A stretch of 34,980 bases of DNA, from NCBI GenBank assembly GCA_026392155.1, contig JAPLCP010000149.1, positions 1-34,980 on the forward strand, in the 5' to 3' direction. Position numbers and translations under genes: made by a program. The notes under the pieces were generated by a model, which did not search any database, was not told the DNA's origin, and saw only the letters and a program-made list of their open reading frames with translations. The DNA is from Armatimonadota bacterium. Lineage in GTDB: Bacteria > Armatimonadota > Armatimonadia > Armatimonadales > Armatimonadaceae. This document shows, piece after piece, positions 15,460 through 23,046 of the stretch. The first letter of the stretch is position 1. Each line of letters begins with the position of its first letter.

Positions 15460-15581
15460 GAGTAACCTCAAGGTTTGTGGTTTACTTCATATTTCAACTC
15501 TCCCCGGCGAGTCCTTCTTCACGCATTCAGCGCGTTTCGTCGTTTCCCTCGCCGATTACTTCGCCCTCCCGGAAAGTCCGC
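15460..15581 (+). promoter_or_regulatory. C-rich, G-poor leader of rho (candidate autoregulatory rut site)
   Basis: Between about 15485 and 15570 I count about 34 C against 13 G, with many pyrimidine-C steps and little stable pairing. That is the base bias of sites where Rho loads on RNA. Rho genes are autoregulated by leader termination in E. coli, so this leader may do the same here. This is an inference from composition. Confidence 0.4.
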
Positions 15582-17279
15582 ATGCCCAGACGCCGTTTGA
15601 CCACGCCCGCCGACACTGACAGTACCGAGCCTGTGACCAGCTCCGCTGATATAGCCAGCCCTGCTGAGAGCGTGCCTGTAGCACCTGTTGCTGAGGCTCC
15701 TGTCTCCGTCCCTTCTCCTTCTCCCACCCTCCCTCTTACTCCCGCTCCCGAGCTTGTCGCTGCTGCGGAAGCCCTCTTAGGCTCCTCGGCTCTGCCTCCT
15801 CCCGCACCACCCTCGCGTCGCCGACGCTTGCTCCAGAGTAGCGCCCCGCCGCCCCTTACCCAGCAAGAGGCGCTAGAGCTTGTCGCCGACTTACCTGAGC
15901 GCGTCGCCGAGCCTCTGCCTCCCCCCCGCTCTGAGCGTCCGGAACGCGCTGAGCGTCCGGAACGCGCTGAGCGTCCCGATCGTCCCGAGCGCCGTGATCG
16001 TCCGGGCCACAGCATGCGCCCCGCCCGTGGAAATAGCGGCAATAGCGGCGGTGGCAACTACAGCGCCCCTCCACCTCGGCGCAGTAGTGGCGCCAGCCTA
16101 GGGCCAGGGAGCGACCTGCGCGATCTCGATGAGGCAACCCTCAATGGGGAAGAGCCGCTGACGGGCGAGGGGATTCTGGAGCTTCACAGCGAGGGCTATG
16201 GCTTCCTGCGGCGGCACAATCTGGTCGCCAGCAACGATGATATCTATGTCGCACAGGCACAGATCAAGCGCTTCGCTCTTAAAACGGGAGATCAGGTGCT
16301 CGGGTTCGTGCGTCCTCCCAAAGACACCGAAAAGTTCTTTGGGCTGCTGCGGGTGGAGAAGATCAACGGCTTTGACCCCGATGTCGCACGCCTGCGGCCC
16401 AACTTCGATGAGCTCACGCCGATTTTTCCGGACTCCAGAATTACGCTGGAGCTAGACCCGAAGAGCATCTCCATGCGCTTCATGGACTTAGTCTCGCCCA
16501 TTGGCAAAGGCCAGCGTGGTCTGATCGTCGCGCCTCCTAAAGCCGGTAAGACGATTCTTCTCAAGCAGATCGCCAACTCGGTGGCAATCAATCACCCGGA
16601 CATTCATCTGATGGTGCTGCTGGTTGATGAGCGCCCGGAAGAAGTGACCGACATGCGGCGCTCCGTTCGGGGGGAAGTGATTGCCTCGCCCTTTGATGAG
16701 CTACCGGATAACCACATGCGGGTCGCGGATCTCACTCTGGAGCGGGCCAAGCGCTTAGTCGAGATGGGCCGGGATGTGGTGATCTTGCTCGACTCGCTCA
16801 CCCGATTTGCACGCGCTTCAAACCTGACCGTGAACCCTTCAGGGCGCACCCTCCAAGGTGGTCTTGATCCCGCGGCGATCTACCGTCCTAAGCGCTTCTT
16901 TGGCGCGGCTCGTAACATTGAAAACGGGGGCTCACTGACCATTATCGCCACCGCGCTTGTTGAGACGGGTAGCCGCATGGACGACATTATCTTCGAGGAG
17001 TTCAAGGGCACGGGAAACATGGAGCTGCGCCTGGATCGCTCACTGGCAGAGCAGCGCATCTTCCCGGCCATTGACATCAAGCTCTCGGGAACCCGCCGCG
17101 ATGAGCTCCTTCATGGCGAGGATGACCTGCGCAAGATCTGGCAGGTGCACCGCATTCTGGCCAACTTGGGCAACAAAGAGGCAACCGAGCTACTTCTGGA
17201 TCGCTTAGGCCGAACCCGCTCCAACCGGGAGTTCCTTGCCGCGATCGGTGCCGCCCCGACGGTCAGCAAGCCGGAGTAA
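15582..17279 (+). CDS. rho: Transcription termination factor Rho with long disordered N-terminus
   Basis: A 565-aa Rho helicase, well above the ~420 aa of E. coli Rho. The start 15582 ([13 protein letters not shown]) has GGAAAG 6-7 nt upstream. An in-frame GTG at 15477 would add 35 residues and cannot be excluded. Residues 1 to ~190 are low-complexity: a Pro/Ala/Ser/Val part, then an Arg-Pro-Glu repeat block and a Gly/Asn/Ser patch. The RNA-binding domain follows (about 195-265, [15 protein letters not shown] and [14 protein letters not shown]). The ATPase core has Walker A APPKAGKT (317-324), Walker [29 protein letters not shown] and the secondary RNA-site region [13 protein letters not shown]. 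All catalytic motifs look intact. Genes for a BFN protein and an MFS transporter follow closely. Confidence 0.97.
   Translation: MPRRRLTTPADTDSTEPVTSSADIASPAESVPVAPVAEAPVSVPSPSPTLPLTPAPELVAAAEALLGSSALPPPAPPSRRRRLLQSSAPPPLTQQEALELVADLPERVAEPLPPPRSERPERAERPERAERPDRPERRDRPGHSMRPARGNSGNSGGGNYSAPPPRRSSGASLGPGSDLRDLDEATLNGEEPLTGEGILELHSEGYGFLRRHNLVASNDDIYVAQAQIKRFALKTGDQVLGFVRPPKDTEKFFGLLRVEKINGFDPDVARLRPNFDELTPIFPDSRITLELDPKSISMRFMDLVSPIGKGQRGLIVAPPKAGKTILLKQIANSVAINHPDIHLMVLLVDERPEEVTDMRRSVRGEVIASPFDELPDNHMRVADLTLERAKRLVEMGRDVVILLDSLTRFARASNLTVNPSGRTLQGGLDPAAIYRPKRFFGAARNIENGGSLTIIATALVETGSRMDDIIFEEFKGTGNMELRLDRSLAEQRIFPAIDIKLSGTRRDELLHGEDDLRKIWQVHRILANLGNKEATELLLDRLGRTRSNREFLAAIGAAPTVSKPE
15931..15976 (+). 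repeat. 18-bp tandem repeat in rho coding for ERPERA
   Basis: CTGAGCGTCCGGAACGCG occurs twice in perfect tandem (15931-15948, 15949-15966), followed by a partial third copy to 15976. It encodes the Arg/Glu/Pro block in the Rho N-terminal region. Perfect identity indicates recent duplication. Confidence 0.9.
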
Positions 17280-17287
17280 AACGGGGG

Positions 17288-17770
17288 ATGTCCAGCCCAT
17301 ACGATGAGACTAGCGAGAACGAGAACCGCCAGCCCCGCGCTCTTGAGGAGAAAGAGGTGGAGGTTCTCGGGCTCTGGGAAGCGCACACCGAAGGCCAGCC
17401 CGAAAACTCTCCGATCGGTGACGTGATGCTGATGCTGCGCGATGGCCGTGGTCGCCGCCTGCCAGTGAACATCGGGCCCTTTGAGAGCATGGCGATTCAG
17501 AACGCGCTCCAGAAAACGGCTCCTGAGCGGCCCCTCACCCATGACCTGCTCCGCAATCTCTTAGACAAGCTGGGAGCATCTCTGGAGCGTGTCGTGCTCG
17601 ATGACCTCTGGCAGGGGACATTTTATGCCAAGCTCCACCTTACCCGCGAGAAAGCGCCTGCCTTAGAGATAGACTGTCGCCCCTCGGATGCCATTGCTCT
17701 CGCTTTGCGTGTCCGCGCTCCAATCTTTGTTGCCGAGCGTGTTCTGCTTGAAGCTGCGCAGCAGGATTAA
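17288..17770 (+). CDS. Bifunctional nuclease (BFN/DUF151) domain protein
   Basis: A 160-aa cytoplasmic protein with the BFN domain over about residues 18-155: LPVNIGPFESMAIQNAL, RPLTHDLLRNLLDKLG, YAKLHLTRE and the most conserved IDCRPSDAIALALRVRAPIFV. Characterised plant members have RNase/DNase activity. Bacterial members are mostly uncharacterised. The gene starts 8 nt after rho, so it is in the rho operon, and its stop overlaps the start of the MFS gene by one base. Association with rho might hint at RNA turnover, but that is inference. Confidence 0.9.
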   Translation: MSSPYDETSENENRQPRALEEKEVEVLGLWEAHTEGQPENSPIGDVMLMLRDGRGRRLPVNIGPFESMAIQNALQKTAPERPLTHDLLRNLLDKLGASLERVVLDDLWQGTFYAKLHLTREKAPALEIDCRPSDAIALALRVRAPIFVAERVLLEAAQQD

Positions 17771-18933
17771 TGGCGACTCCTCGGCTGCTTCTTGCGGTTC
17801 TCTGTTGCACCGCGATGCTCCTCTACTCCGTCTATTTAGGCGCTTTTGGGGTACTTCTTCCGTATCTGGGGACGGCATTCTCACTCGGCGTTGAGGCGCA
17901 AGGGCGGCTCTTTCCCGCCAACTTCGCGGGCTTTGTCGTGGGTGTGCTGCTCTGTGGCTATCTCTCAGATCGCTGGGGACGCAAAGCCGTCTTACTGATG
18001 GGGCTAGCGGTCTATGCTGGTGGGCTGGTGCTCTTTGGGAGCGCAGGTAGCTATGTTCTGGCGCTGGCGGCGGCGCTGCTGGTGGGGGCGGGAAGTGGGG
18101 CGATGGAGGTGGTGGCCAATGCGCTCGCCGCTGATCTCTACCCCGAAAAACGCGCGTTTCTGCTCAATGCCCTCCAAGTGGCCTTTGGTGTCGGAGCTGC
18201 CGCCTCCCCAACCCTCTGTCGTTACTTACTCACGCATGGCACCGATTGGCGCTGGCTGTACTTTGGGCTAGCCGCGATCAATCTCGTCGTGTTTGTGATT
18301 CTTAGCGCCTGCCGCATTCCCAAGAGCGCCGCACCCGAGGCGCTGGAGCTCTCGGCGCTTCGGACGGTCTTACAGAAGCCCAGCTTTGCGATTCTGTGCG
18401 GGATGCAGGCGCTCTACGTGGGAGCCGAGGTGAGCTTTTTCTCCTGGCTCCCGACGTATTTTGAGAAGCAGCTAGCCGGTGGTGCCGCCTGGGTGGCGGG
18501 TGTGGGGACACTTTTCTGGATCACGATGACGATCGGGCGCTTTGCTTTGGGGGGGCTGCTCGGGCGCTACCCTCTGATGCGGCTCACCGCGCTCTGTGCC
18601 GGGGGGGGCGTGTTTTTTGCGGCACTGGCACTGCTCCTGCCGGCACTACTGCCCGTCTTGGTCTGCGTCGCTCTTACGGGGCTCTTTATCGCGGGTATCT
18701 TTAGCCTGGTACTCGCCGAAGCAGGTGAGCGCTTCCCGAGCGTGGCGGGCACGGCTTTTGGGGGCGTGGTTGCTGCCGGAGGAGTCGGTGGTGCCGTGAT
18801 TCCCTGGGGGATTGGCGCACTCGCCTCTACCAGCCTTGGCTGGCAAGGGGCACTGGCGCTCGTGCCCCTTGCACTGATCGGGACGCTCTTGCTCAGCCTA
18901 CGCCTACAGCGCCGCGTCCCCAAAAATTTCTAA
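17770..18933 (+). CDS. MFS transporter
   Basis: A 387-aa integral membrane protein with about 12 hydrophobic segments. The family's motif A is clear between segments 2 and 3 (GYLSDRWGRKAVLL), and the N-terminal half shows FPANFAGFVVGVLLCG and GAGSGAMEVVANALAADLYP, the latter resembling sugar-type (FucP/glucose) members. The start ATG 17770 overlaps the stop of the BFN gene, implying coupled translation. The substrate cannot be assigned. A sugar or organic acid is plausible. Confidence 0.9.
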   Translation: MATPRLLLAVLCCTAMLLYSVYLGAFGVLLPYLGTAFSLGVEAQGRLFPANFAGFVVGVLLCGYLSDRWGRKAVLLMGLAVYAGGLVLFGSAGSYVLALAAALLVGAGSGAMEVVANALAADLYPEKRAFLLNALQVAFGVGAAASPTLCRYLLTHGTDWRWLYFGLAAINLVVFVILSACRIPKSAAPEALELSALRTVLQKPSFAILCGMQALYVGAEVSFFSWLPTYFEKQLAGGAAWVAGVGTLFWITMTIGRFALGGLLGRYPLMRLTALCAGGGVFFAALALLLPALLPVLVCVALTGLFIAGIFSLVLAEAGERFPSVAGTAFGGVVAAGGVGGAVIPWGIGALASTSLGWQGALALVPLALIGTLLLSLRLQRRVPKNF

Positions 18934-18952
18934 AAAATTCTTCCCTTTGGGG
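18918..18952 (+). other. Possible hairpin covering the DinB-gene ribosome binding site
   Basis: CCCCAAA (18918-18924) can pair with TTTGGGG (18946-18952), with a weaker inner AATTT/AAATT stem. The GGGG of the downstream Shine-Dalgarno (GGGGAGG, 18949-18955) would be hidden by the pairing. Confidence 0.3.
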
Positions 18953-18959
18953 AGGTATC

Positions 18960-19496
18960 TTGGGCTATCTTGGCAAACATCTGTTTATAACGAGGATAAC
19001 CCAATACCGCGAGCTCTACGACTACGAGAGAGACGCCAACGATAAGATGCTGACCATGCTGGAGTCTGTGCCCGAGGCCAGCCGCACCGACCCGCGCTTC
19101 TCGCGTGCATTAACCATTGCCGCCCACCTGGCTGCCTGCCGGGAGAACTGGCTGACCTGGATGGCGGGGGAAGACCGGCCCATTGGGTGGTGGTTTGAAA
19201 AAGACGTCACGCTAGAGTCGCTGCGCCCGCGCTACGCCGTCTCGGAGGAGCGCTGGGTTGCCTACCTCGCCGCCCTCACCGACGACGACCTGGAGGTGAC
19301 TTTTAGCTTCAAAGAGGGCGATGGCAACACGTATCGTGTGGTGCGCAGCGGGCAGCTCACCCAGCTTGAAGGGCATGCGTGCTACCACCGGGGGCAGGTT
19401 GTGCTGCTCGTGGACATGCACGGCGGCACGACCGTGGACACCGACTACATCGACTGGGTCTACCCCCGTGATCCGCGCTACGGGGTGGTTGCTTAA
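18960..19496 (+). CDS. DinB-fold metalloprotein
   Basis: A 178-aa four-helix-bundle protein of the DinB/YfiT superfamily. The three metal-binding histidines of the fold are apparent: the first in AAHLAACRENWLTWM (about residue 60) and the pair in EGHACYHRGQVVLL (about 139 and 143). Helix 1, RELYDYERDANDKMLTML, is typical. It starts at TTG 18960, with a strong GGGGAGG 4 nt upstream. An ATG only occurs inside helix 1. DinB proteins bind a divalent metal and many are thiol-dependent transferases or stress-induced enzymes. No specific reaction can be read. It is 26 nt after the MFS gene and convergent with the GH4 gene. Confidence 0.87.
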   Translation: MGYLGKHLFITRITQYRELYDYERDANDKMLTMLESVPEASRTDPRFSRALTIAAHLAACRENWLTWMAGEDRPIGWWFEKDVTLESLRPRYAVSEERWVAYLAALTDDDLEVTFSFKEGDGNTYRVVRSGQLTQLEGHACYHRGQVVLLVDMHGGTTVDTDYIDWVYPRDPRYGVVA

Positions 19497-19541
19497 GAGG
19501 GGCAACAGCGGGCTCATTTATGTGCCCGTCTGAATCCGCAT

Positions 19542-21104
19542 CTACGCGTTTGTCGTCATCTTGCCCTTGTCGGCGGCTTGGGCATTTTTGCGCGACTCTT
19601 CCTTGGCAGCGGCCATCTCCTCAACGGTTTTGGTGTGCTGGCGCGCGGTGCCCTTGAAGCCGACCATGCGGTGCACGCGCGTTCCGTTGGCAGTCTGTGC
19701 TTCTAGCTCGACTTGGGCGGCGGCTACTGCACCGCTGGCGACGTACTGTGGGAGCCACTCCGACTGGGCGACGAGCATCTGATCGGTCATCTGCCAGATC
19801 TCCTCGGGATCACAGACCGCGCCGGTGAGTGGGTCGTGGAGCATGGCTTGCTTGAGCAGATTTCGGTCGCCGGTGAGTGCGGCGTGTACCGACATGCGCT
19901 GGACATTGATCGAAGCCGTGCAAGTCGCGGCACAGGCAAGCGGCAAGTCCCCGACGATCGGGATATTGATGCCGTTGCGGTCCACATAGCCAGGCACCTC
20001 CACAATCGCATCGTCGGCAAGATTCGGGATCGCGCCGTTGTTGACCACGTTGAAGTGCCCCCGGTAGATGCGGCCTGTCTCCAGCGACTCGATAATGTAG
20101 CTCCCGTGCTCCTCGCTGCGCTTCTCAGCCGTAAACTGCGGCGGGTCTTGGGCGAGCCAGTTGGGGAAGTCAGTCTCAAACCAGTTGCGGCCCTCGGTGC
20201 AGACTCTCAGATAGCCGCCGGTCTCCCCATTGATCCAAGATGACAGATCAATCCACTTGGTGACTTCATCGAGGCGCTTACGGTACCAGGGCAGGTACTC
20301 AGAGAGGTGCCCGTTGCTCTCGGTGGAGTAGTAGCCAAAGCGCTTGAGCGCATCGATACGCACTTTCTCTGTGGTGGGGTATCTATCGTGGCCCGTGAAG
20401 AGCTCGTAGAGCTTGGGAATCAGATCGATCCCGCGCCAGAGAGCCTTGACGCACCAGGTCTGGTGGTTGATCCCCGAGAAGACAAAGTCAATGTCTTTTC
20501 GATGCACTTTCTCGCCTTCGGTGAGCATTCCCTCGCGCTTGGCCCACTGCTCGACGCAAGAGGCGATCTGATGCTGCGCGCCCTGGACGCCGTGACAAAG
20601 CCCCACGGTGTTCACACCGCCATAGTGGTTTGCGGCCCAAGTCAGCATGGCCATCGGGTTGGCATAGTTCAGAAAGAGCACGCCCGGCTTGGCGACTTCG
20701 CGGATGTCTTTGCAAAAATCCAGGGTCGCGGCGATACCGCGCTGGCCGTACATGATCCCGCCCGCGCAGAGCGTGTCGCCCACGCACTGGTCAATGCCAT
20801 ACTCCAGCGGAATATCAATATCATCCGCAAACGCTGAGAGTCCGCCGATGCGCACGGTGCTAATCACATAGTCCGCGCCCTCTAGGGATGCTCTGCGATC
20901 GGTCGAGGCGCCGATGGTCGCGGGTAGGCCATTGCCCTTGATATCGCGCTCGGCGAGCTGCTTGACCATGTCTAAGTTCTGGGCATTGAGATCGTGAAAC
21001 GCGAAGTGCATGTCCGCGAACTCGGGTACGGTGAGTAAATCCGCCATCAGGCGACGGGTGAAGCCGATACTTCCGGCTCCGATCATGGCAACTTTTAGTG
21101 GCAT
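19542..21104 (-). CDS. Glycoside hydrolase family 4, alpha-galactosidase/glucosidase-like
   Basis: A 520-aa cytoplasmic enzyme. GH4 enzymes use NAD+ and a divalent metal to cleave glycosides by oxidation and elimination. Seen here: the Rossmann start KVAMIGAGSIGFTRRLM, VISTVRIGG, the metal/substrate motifs FLNYANPMAML and GLCHGVQG, and GINHQTW. The GLCH-x-VQG form is typical of MelA-type alpha-galactosidases and related glucosidases. The gene seems to have its own promoter (TACAAT 5 nt before the ATG) and lies at the far end of the polysaccharide gene cluster on the same strand, so it may recycle sugars from it. The exact sugar specificity is not assignable. Confidence 0.93.
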   Translation of the reverse strand: MPLKVAMIGAGSIGFTRRLMADLLTVPEFADMHFAFHDLNAQNLDMVKQLAERDIKGNGLPATIGASTDRRASLEGADYVISTVRIGGLSAFADDIDIPLEYGIDQCVGDTLCAGGIMYGQRGIAATLDFCKDIREVAKPGVLFLNYANPMAMLTWAANHYGGVNTVGLCHGVQGAQHQIASCVEQWAKREGMLTEGEKVHRKDIDFVFSGINHQTWCVKALWRGIDLIPKLYELFTGHDRYPTTEKVRIDALKRFGYYSTESNGHLSEYLPWYRKRLDEVTKWIDLSSWINGETGGYLRVCTEGRNWFETDFPNWLAQDPPQFTAEKRSEEHGSYIIESLETGRIYRGHFNVVNNGAIPNLADDAIVEVPGYVDRNGINIPIVGDLPLACAATCTASINVQRMSVHAALTGDRNLLKQAMLHDPLTGAVCDPEEIWQMTDQMLVAQSEWLPQYVASGAVAAAQVELEAQTANGTRVHRMVGFKGTARQHTKTVEEMAAAKEESRKNAQAADKGKMTTNA

Positions 21105-21107
21105 GAG

Positions 21108-21296
21108 CTATTGTAGCCGCTTCACCCGCACGATGGCAATGGGGCCACCGGAGAGCCCGACGGGAACGGGGTAGATTGCGATAGCCTCGCCGTTGATCAT
21201 CATGGCCATCTGCCCCACTTCCGCTTCCAAGCCCTGCTGTACAAACGGTAGGGGCGCACCAAACGGACGCTCGACCAGGCTAGCGTTACAGGGGCG
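21108..21296 (-). pseudogene. Protein-like open frame: gene remnant or unannotated small protein
   Basis: The minus strand between the lipoprotein and GH4 genes holds an open frame of 62 codons ending at 21108-21110. Its translation is very protein-like in the last ~57 residues (LVERPFGAPLPFVQQGLEAE, then INGEAIAIYPVPVGLSGGP and IVRVKRLQ). It has no ATG until 21209, which would give a 33-aa peptide beginning MAMMINGEA. It could be the surviving C-terminus of a decayed gene or a short gene with an unusual start. Family unknown. Confidence 0.35.
21110..21139 (-). promoter_or_regulatory. Promoter of the GH4 gene, placed for a leaderless mRNA
   Basis: On the minus strand, TTGCCA (21139-21134), an 18-bp spacer and TACAAT (21115-21110) stand 5 nt before ATG 21104. 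No ribosome binding site lies between. Confidence 0.55.
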
Positions 21297-21951
21297 TTAC
21301 AGGCGCGGCTTTACTCCAGCTTCCCTTGCCCGTCCGCTCCACAACCGTACTCGTCTCCCCGACCACAAAAGTCAGGCGCGTGGTGGAGGGAGCAATGGTT
21401 TCGTAGTGGATATCGGTGGTGCTGCTGGGAGCCGAGACAATGCTGGCGATCCTAAGAAAGTCACTCTTGCCAAAGAAGAGCCCCGCCGCGCGGTTGGCTC
21501 GCAGGTAGGTGTCGAACGTGACGGCAAACCAGCTCTGGTCGCCATCTTGGTTGAGAAAGTGCACGGCATTGGCATCGAACTCCTCAAAGACCGAGTCGAG
21601 GTCACGGACACCTGTCGCGAGCTTACCCGCTTTCCAGCTAGAGAGCCAAGGAGCATCGTTGCTGATGGCGAAGTGGAGCTCATACGCATTAAAGCTGGGG
21701 GCAGCGTGGATCTCTTTCAAGTCCGGAAATGCCTGGCGGGCCGAGCGCAGCTCACTGTCACGGTCACGAACGGCCTGTATGGGGACGACATAGCCCTGAA
21801 CGGAGCGAGCCGCGATCAGGAGCGCATCGGGATCAAGGCTGGTCTCTGAGCGCGTGGTGACGATCTCATCGCCCGAGCTACGGCCTCCGCACCCCGAAAA
21901 CAGGCACAGAGCAACCACAAGAGTGACGAAAAATGTCTTGGAGCGTCCCAT
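21286..21951 (-). CDS. Predicted lipoprotein of unknown function
   Basis: A 221-aa protein starting at ATG 21951 (MGRSKTFFVTLVVALCLFSGCGGRSS). The hydrophobic segment ends in the lipobox LFSGC, so it is probably acylated at Cys21 or so and held at a membrane. The rest is a mixed alpha/beta domain with no motif I can name. The start codon is only 4 nt downstream of the stop of the upstream glycosyltransferase, so it belongs to the polysaccharide operon. The stop codon lies in an 11-bp tandem duplication (21283-21303). Confidence 0.8.
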   Translation of the reverse strand: MGRSKTFFVTLVVALCLFSGCGGRSSGDEIVTTRSETSLDPDALLIAARSVQGYVVPIQAVRDRDSELRSARQAFPDLKEIHAAPSFNAYELHFAISNDAPWLSSWKAGKLATGVRDLDSVFEEFDANAVHFLNQDGDQSWFAVTFDTYLRANRAAGLFFGKSDFLRIASIVSAPSSTTDIHYETIAPSTTRLTFVVGETSTVVERTGKGSWSKAAPVTPL

Positions 21952-21955
21952 GGCG

Positions 21956-23044
21956 CTATGGTACCGTATTTTTGCTCCCACTGGAAAGAATCGCCGCGCA
22001 GAGGCTCTCCACCCACTGATCTAGCGTGGCACTCTGCTCGATCCAAAGTCGAGCATTTTTACCCAAGCTCTGCCGGAGCTCGGGGTCGGCTTGCAGGCGG
22101 CGGATCGCGTTTTCCCAGGCTCCTGAATCGCCTACGGGCACGTAGAGACCGTTCTCCCCATCAAAAATGGCATCGGTCTGGCCCTCGGTTTGGGTCACAA
22201 CCACCGCTTTTCCACAGGCCATCGCCTCTAAGATCGCGGTAATCCCTGCCTGGAAATCGTTCTCGTAGAGCGGGACGGCCACGATTGCCGAGGATGCGTA
22301 GAGCTCGCGCAGCTCGCCATACTCGTAGCGGCGAGCCGAGACATTGGTGGGCATGGTGCGCTTGTCTGTCTCGTTGTTGTGCTTGGACCAAGGCGAGGCG
22401 GCAGCGAGGGGGAAGCTCGTGTCGGGGAGGCGCTCAGCGGCGGCAAGTAGCGTCGGGTAGTCGCGCCACTCCAGCCCGGCAGCGCTGACTTGCTTCTCGT
22501 TTTCCGTCACTTCTGGTCGCGGTCGCCAGAAGCGTGTGTCGGCGTGAAAGGGAATTAATCTCAGGCGCTCTGCCGGAATGCCCAGCACGCTCACGCCATG
22601 CTTTTGCTGCGTCGTGGCATAGACAAAGACCGTGTCCATCTCTTGCCAGAGCTTGAGCGTCCCAAAAAACAGCTTCTTCTTGCCCGTCGAGAGCCGGTGC
22701 CCAATGGTCACATGGCCGGGGCGCTTCTTCCCCGAGAGCCGCAGGAGCAGTGCCAGAAACAGCCCGACATTCTCGCCGTTGGTAAAGAGAGTGTTGTAGC
22801 GTTTGCGCCGTCGCCAACCCGCCACCGCAAGGGCGATATCGCGCCCGAGCGTCTTTCGTGCCAGCTTGACCAAGGAGTCTGAGTCGGCCTCCAGTGCGCG
22901 GTAGTCGTAGAGCTCCGCGCACGTGCCCCGCGACTCTAGGCCCGCAGCGAGGGCATCGTAGTCCATAGTAGGGTGCTGGTCGGCAGAGATCGCGGCGGCA
23001 ATGTTTTCTTTACGGTAGCTAGGGATCAGGAGCAGGGTCTTCAT
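21956..23044 (-). CDS. GT-B glycosyltransferase (GT4-type)
   Basis: A 362-aa glycosyltransferase. The C-terminal nucleotide-sugar domain shows the GT4 pattern: SAAGLEWRDYPTLLAAAE, then VPLYENDFQAGITAILEAMA with the E-x7-E arrangement, and CGKAVVVTQTEG. The N-terminal acceptor domain begins MKTLLLIPSYRKENIAAA. ATG 23044 is preceded by GGAGG, which is contributed by a palindromic repeat just upstream. It lies in a run of polysaccharide genes (sugar transferase, WecG-like, two GT-B enzymes), and would add one sugar to the lipid-linked unit on the cytoplasmic side. Donor and linkage are unknown. Confidence 0.87.
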   Translation of the reverse strand: MKTLLLIPSYRKENIAAAISADQHPTMDYDALAAGLESRGTCAELYDYRALEADSDSLVKLARKTLGRDIALAVAGWRRRKRYNTLFTNGENVGLFLALLLRLSGKKRPGHVTIGHRLSTGKKKLFFGTLKLWQEMDTVFVYATTQQKHGVSVLGIPAERLRLIPFHADTRFWRPRPEVTENEKQVSAAGLEWRDYPTLLAAAERLPDTSFPLAAASPWSKHNNETDKRTMPTNVSARRYEYGELRELYASSAIVAVPLYENDFQAGITAILEAMACGKAVVVTQTEGQTDAIFDGENGLYVPVGDSGAWENAIRRLQADPELRQSLGKNARLWIEQSATLDQWVESLCAAILSSGSKNTVP

Positions 23045-23046
23045 GA

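Noticed and set aside
19509-19528. Short inverted repeat CGGGC/GCCCG between the convergent DinB and GH4 genes
   Set aside because: Only 5 bp with a 10-nt loop and no T tract, too weak to call a terminator.
21193-21849. Long plus-strand open frame of 218 codons
   Set aside because: It lies opposite the lipoprotein gene, whose lipobox and operon position are clear. The plus-strand translation is rich in Arg and has no family-like sequence.
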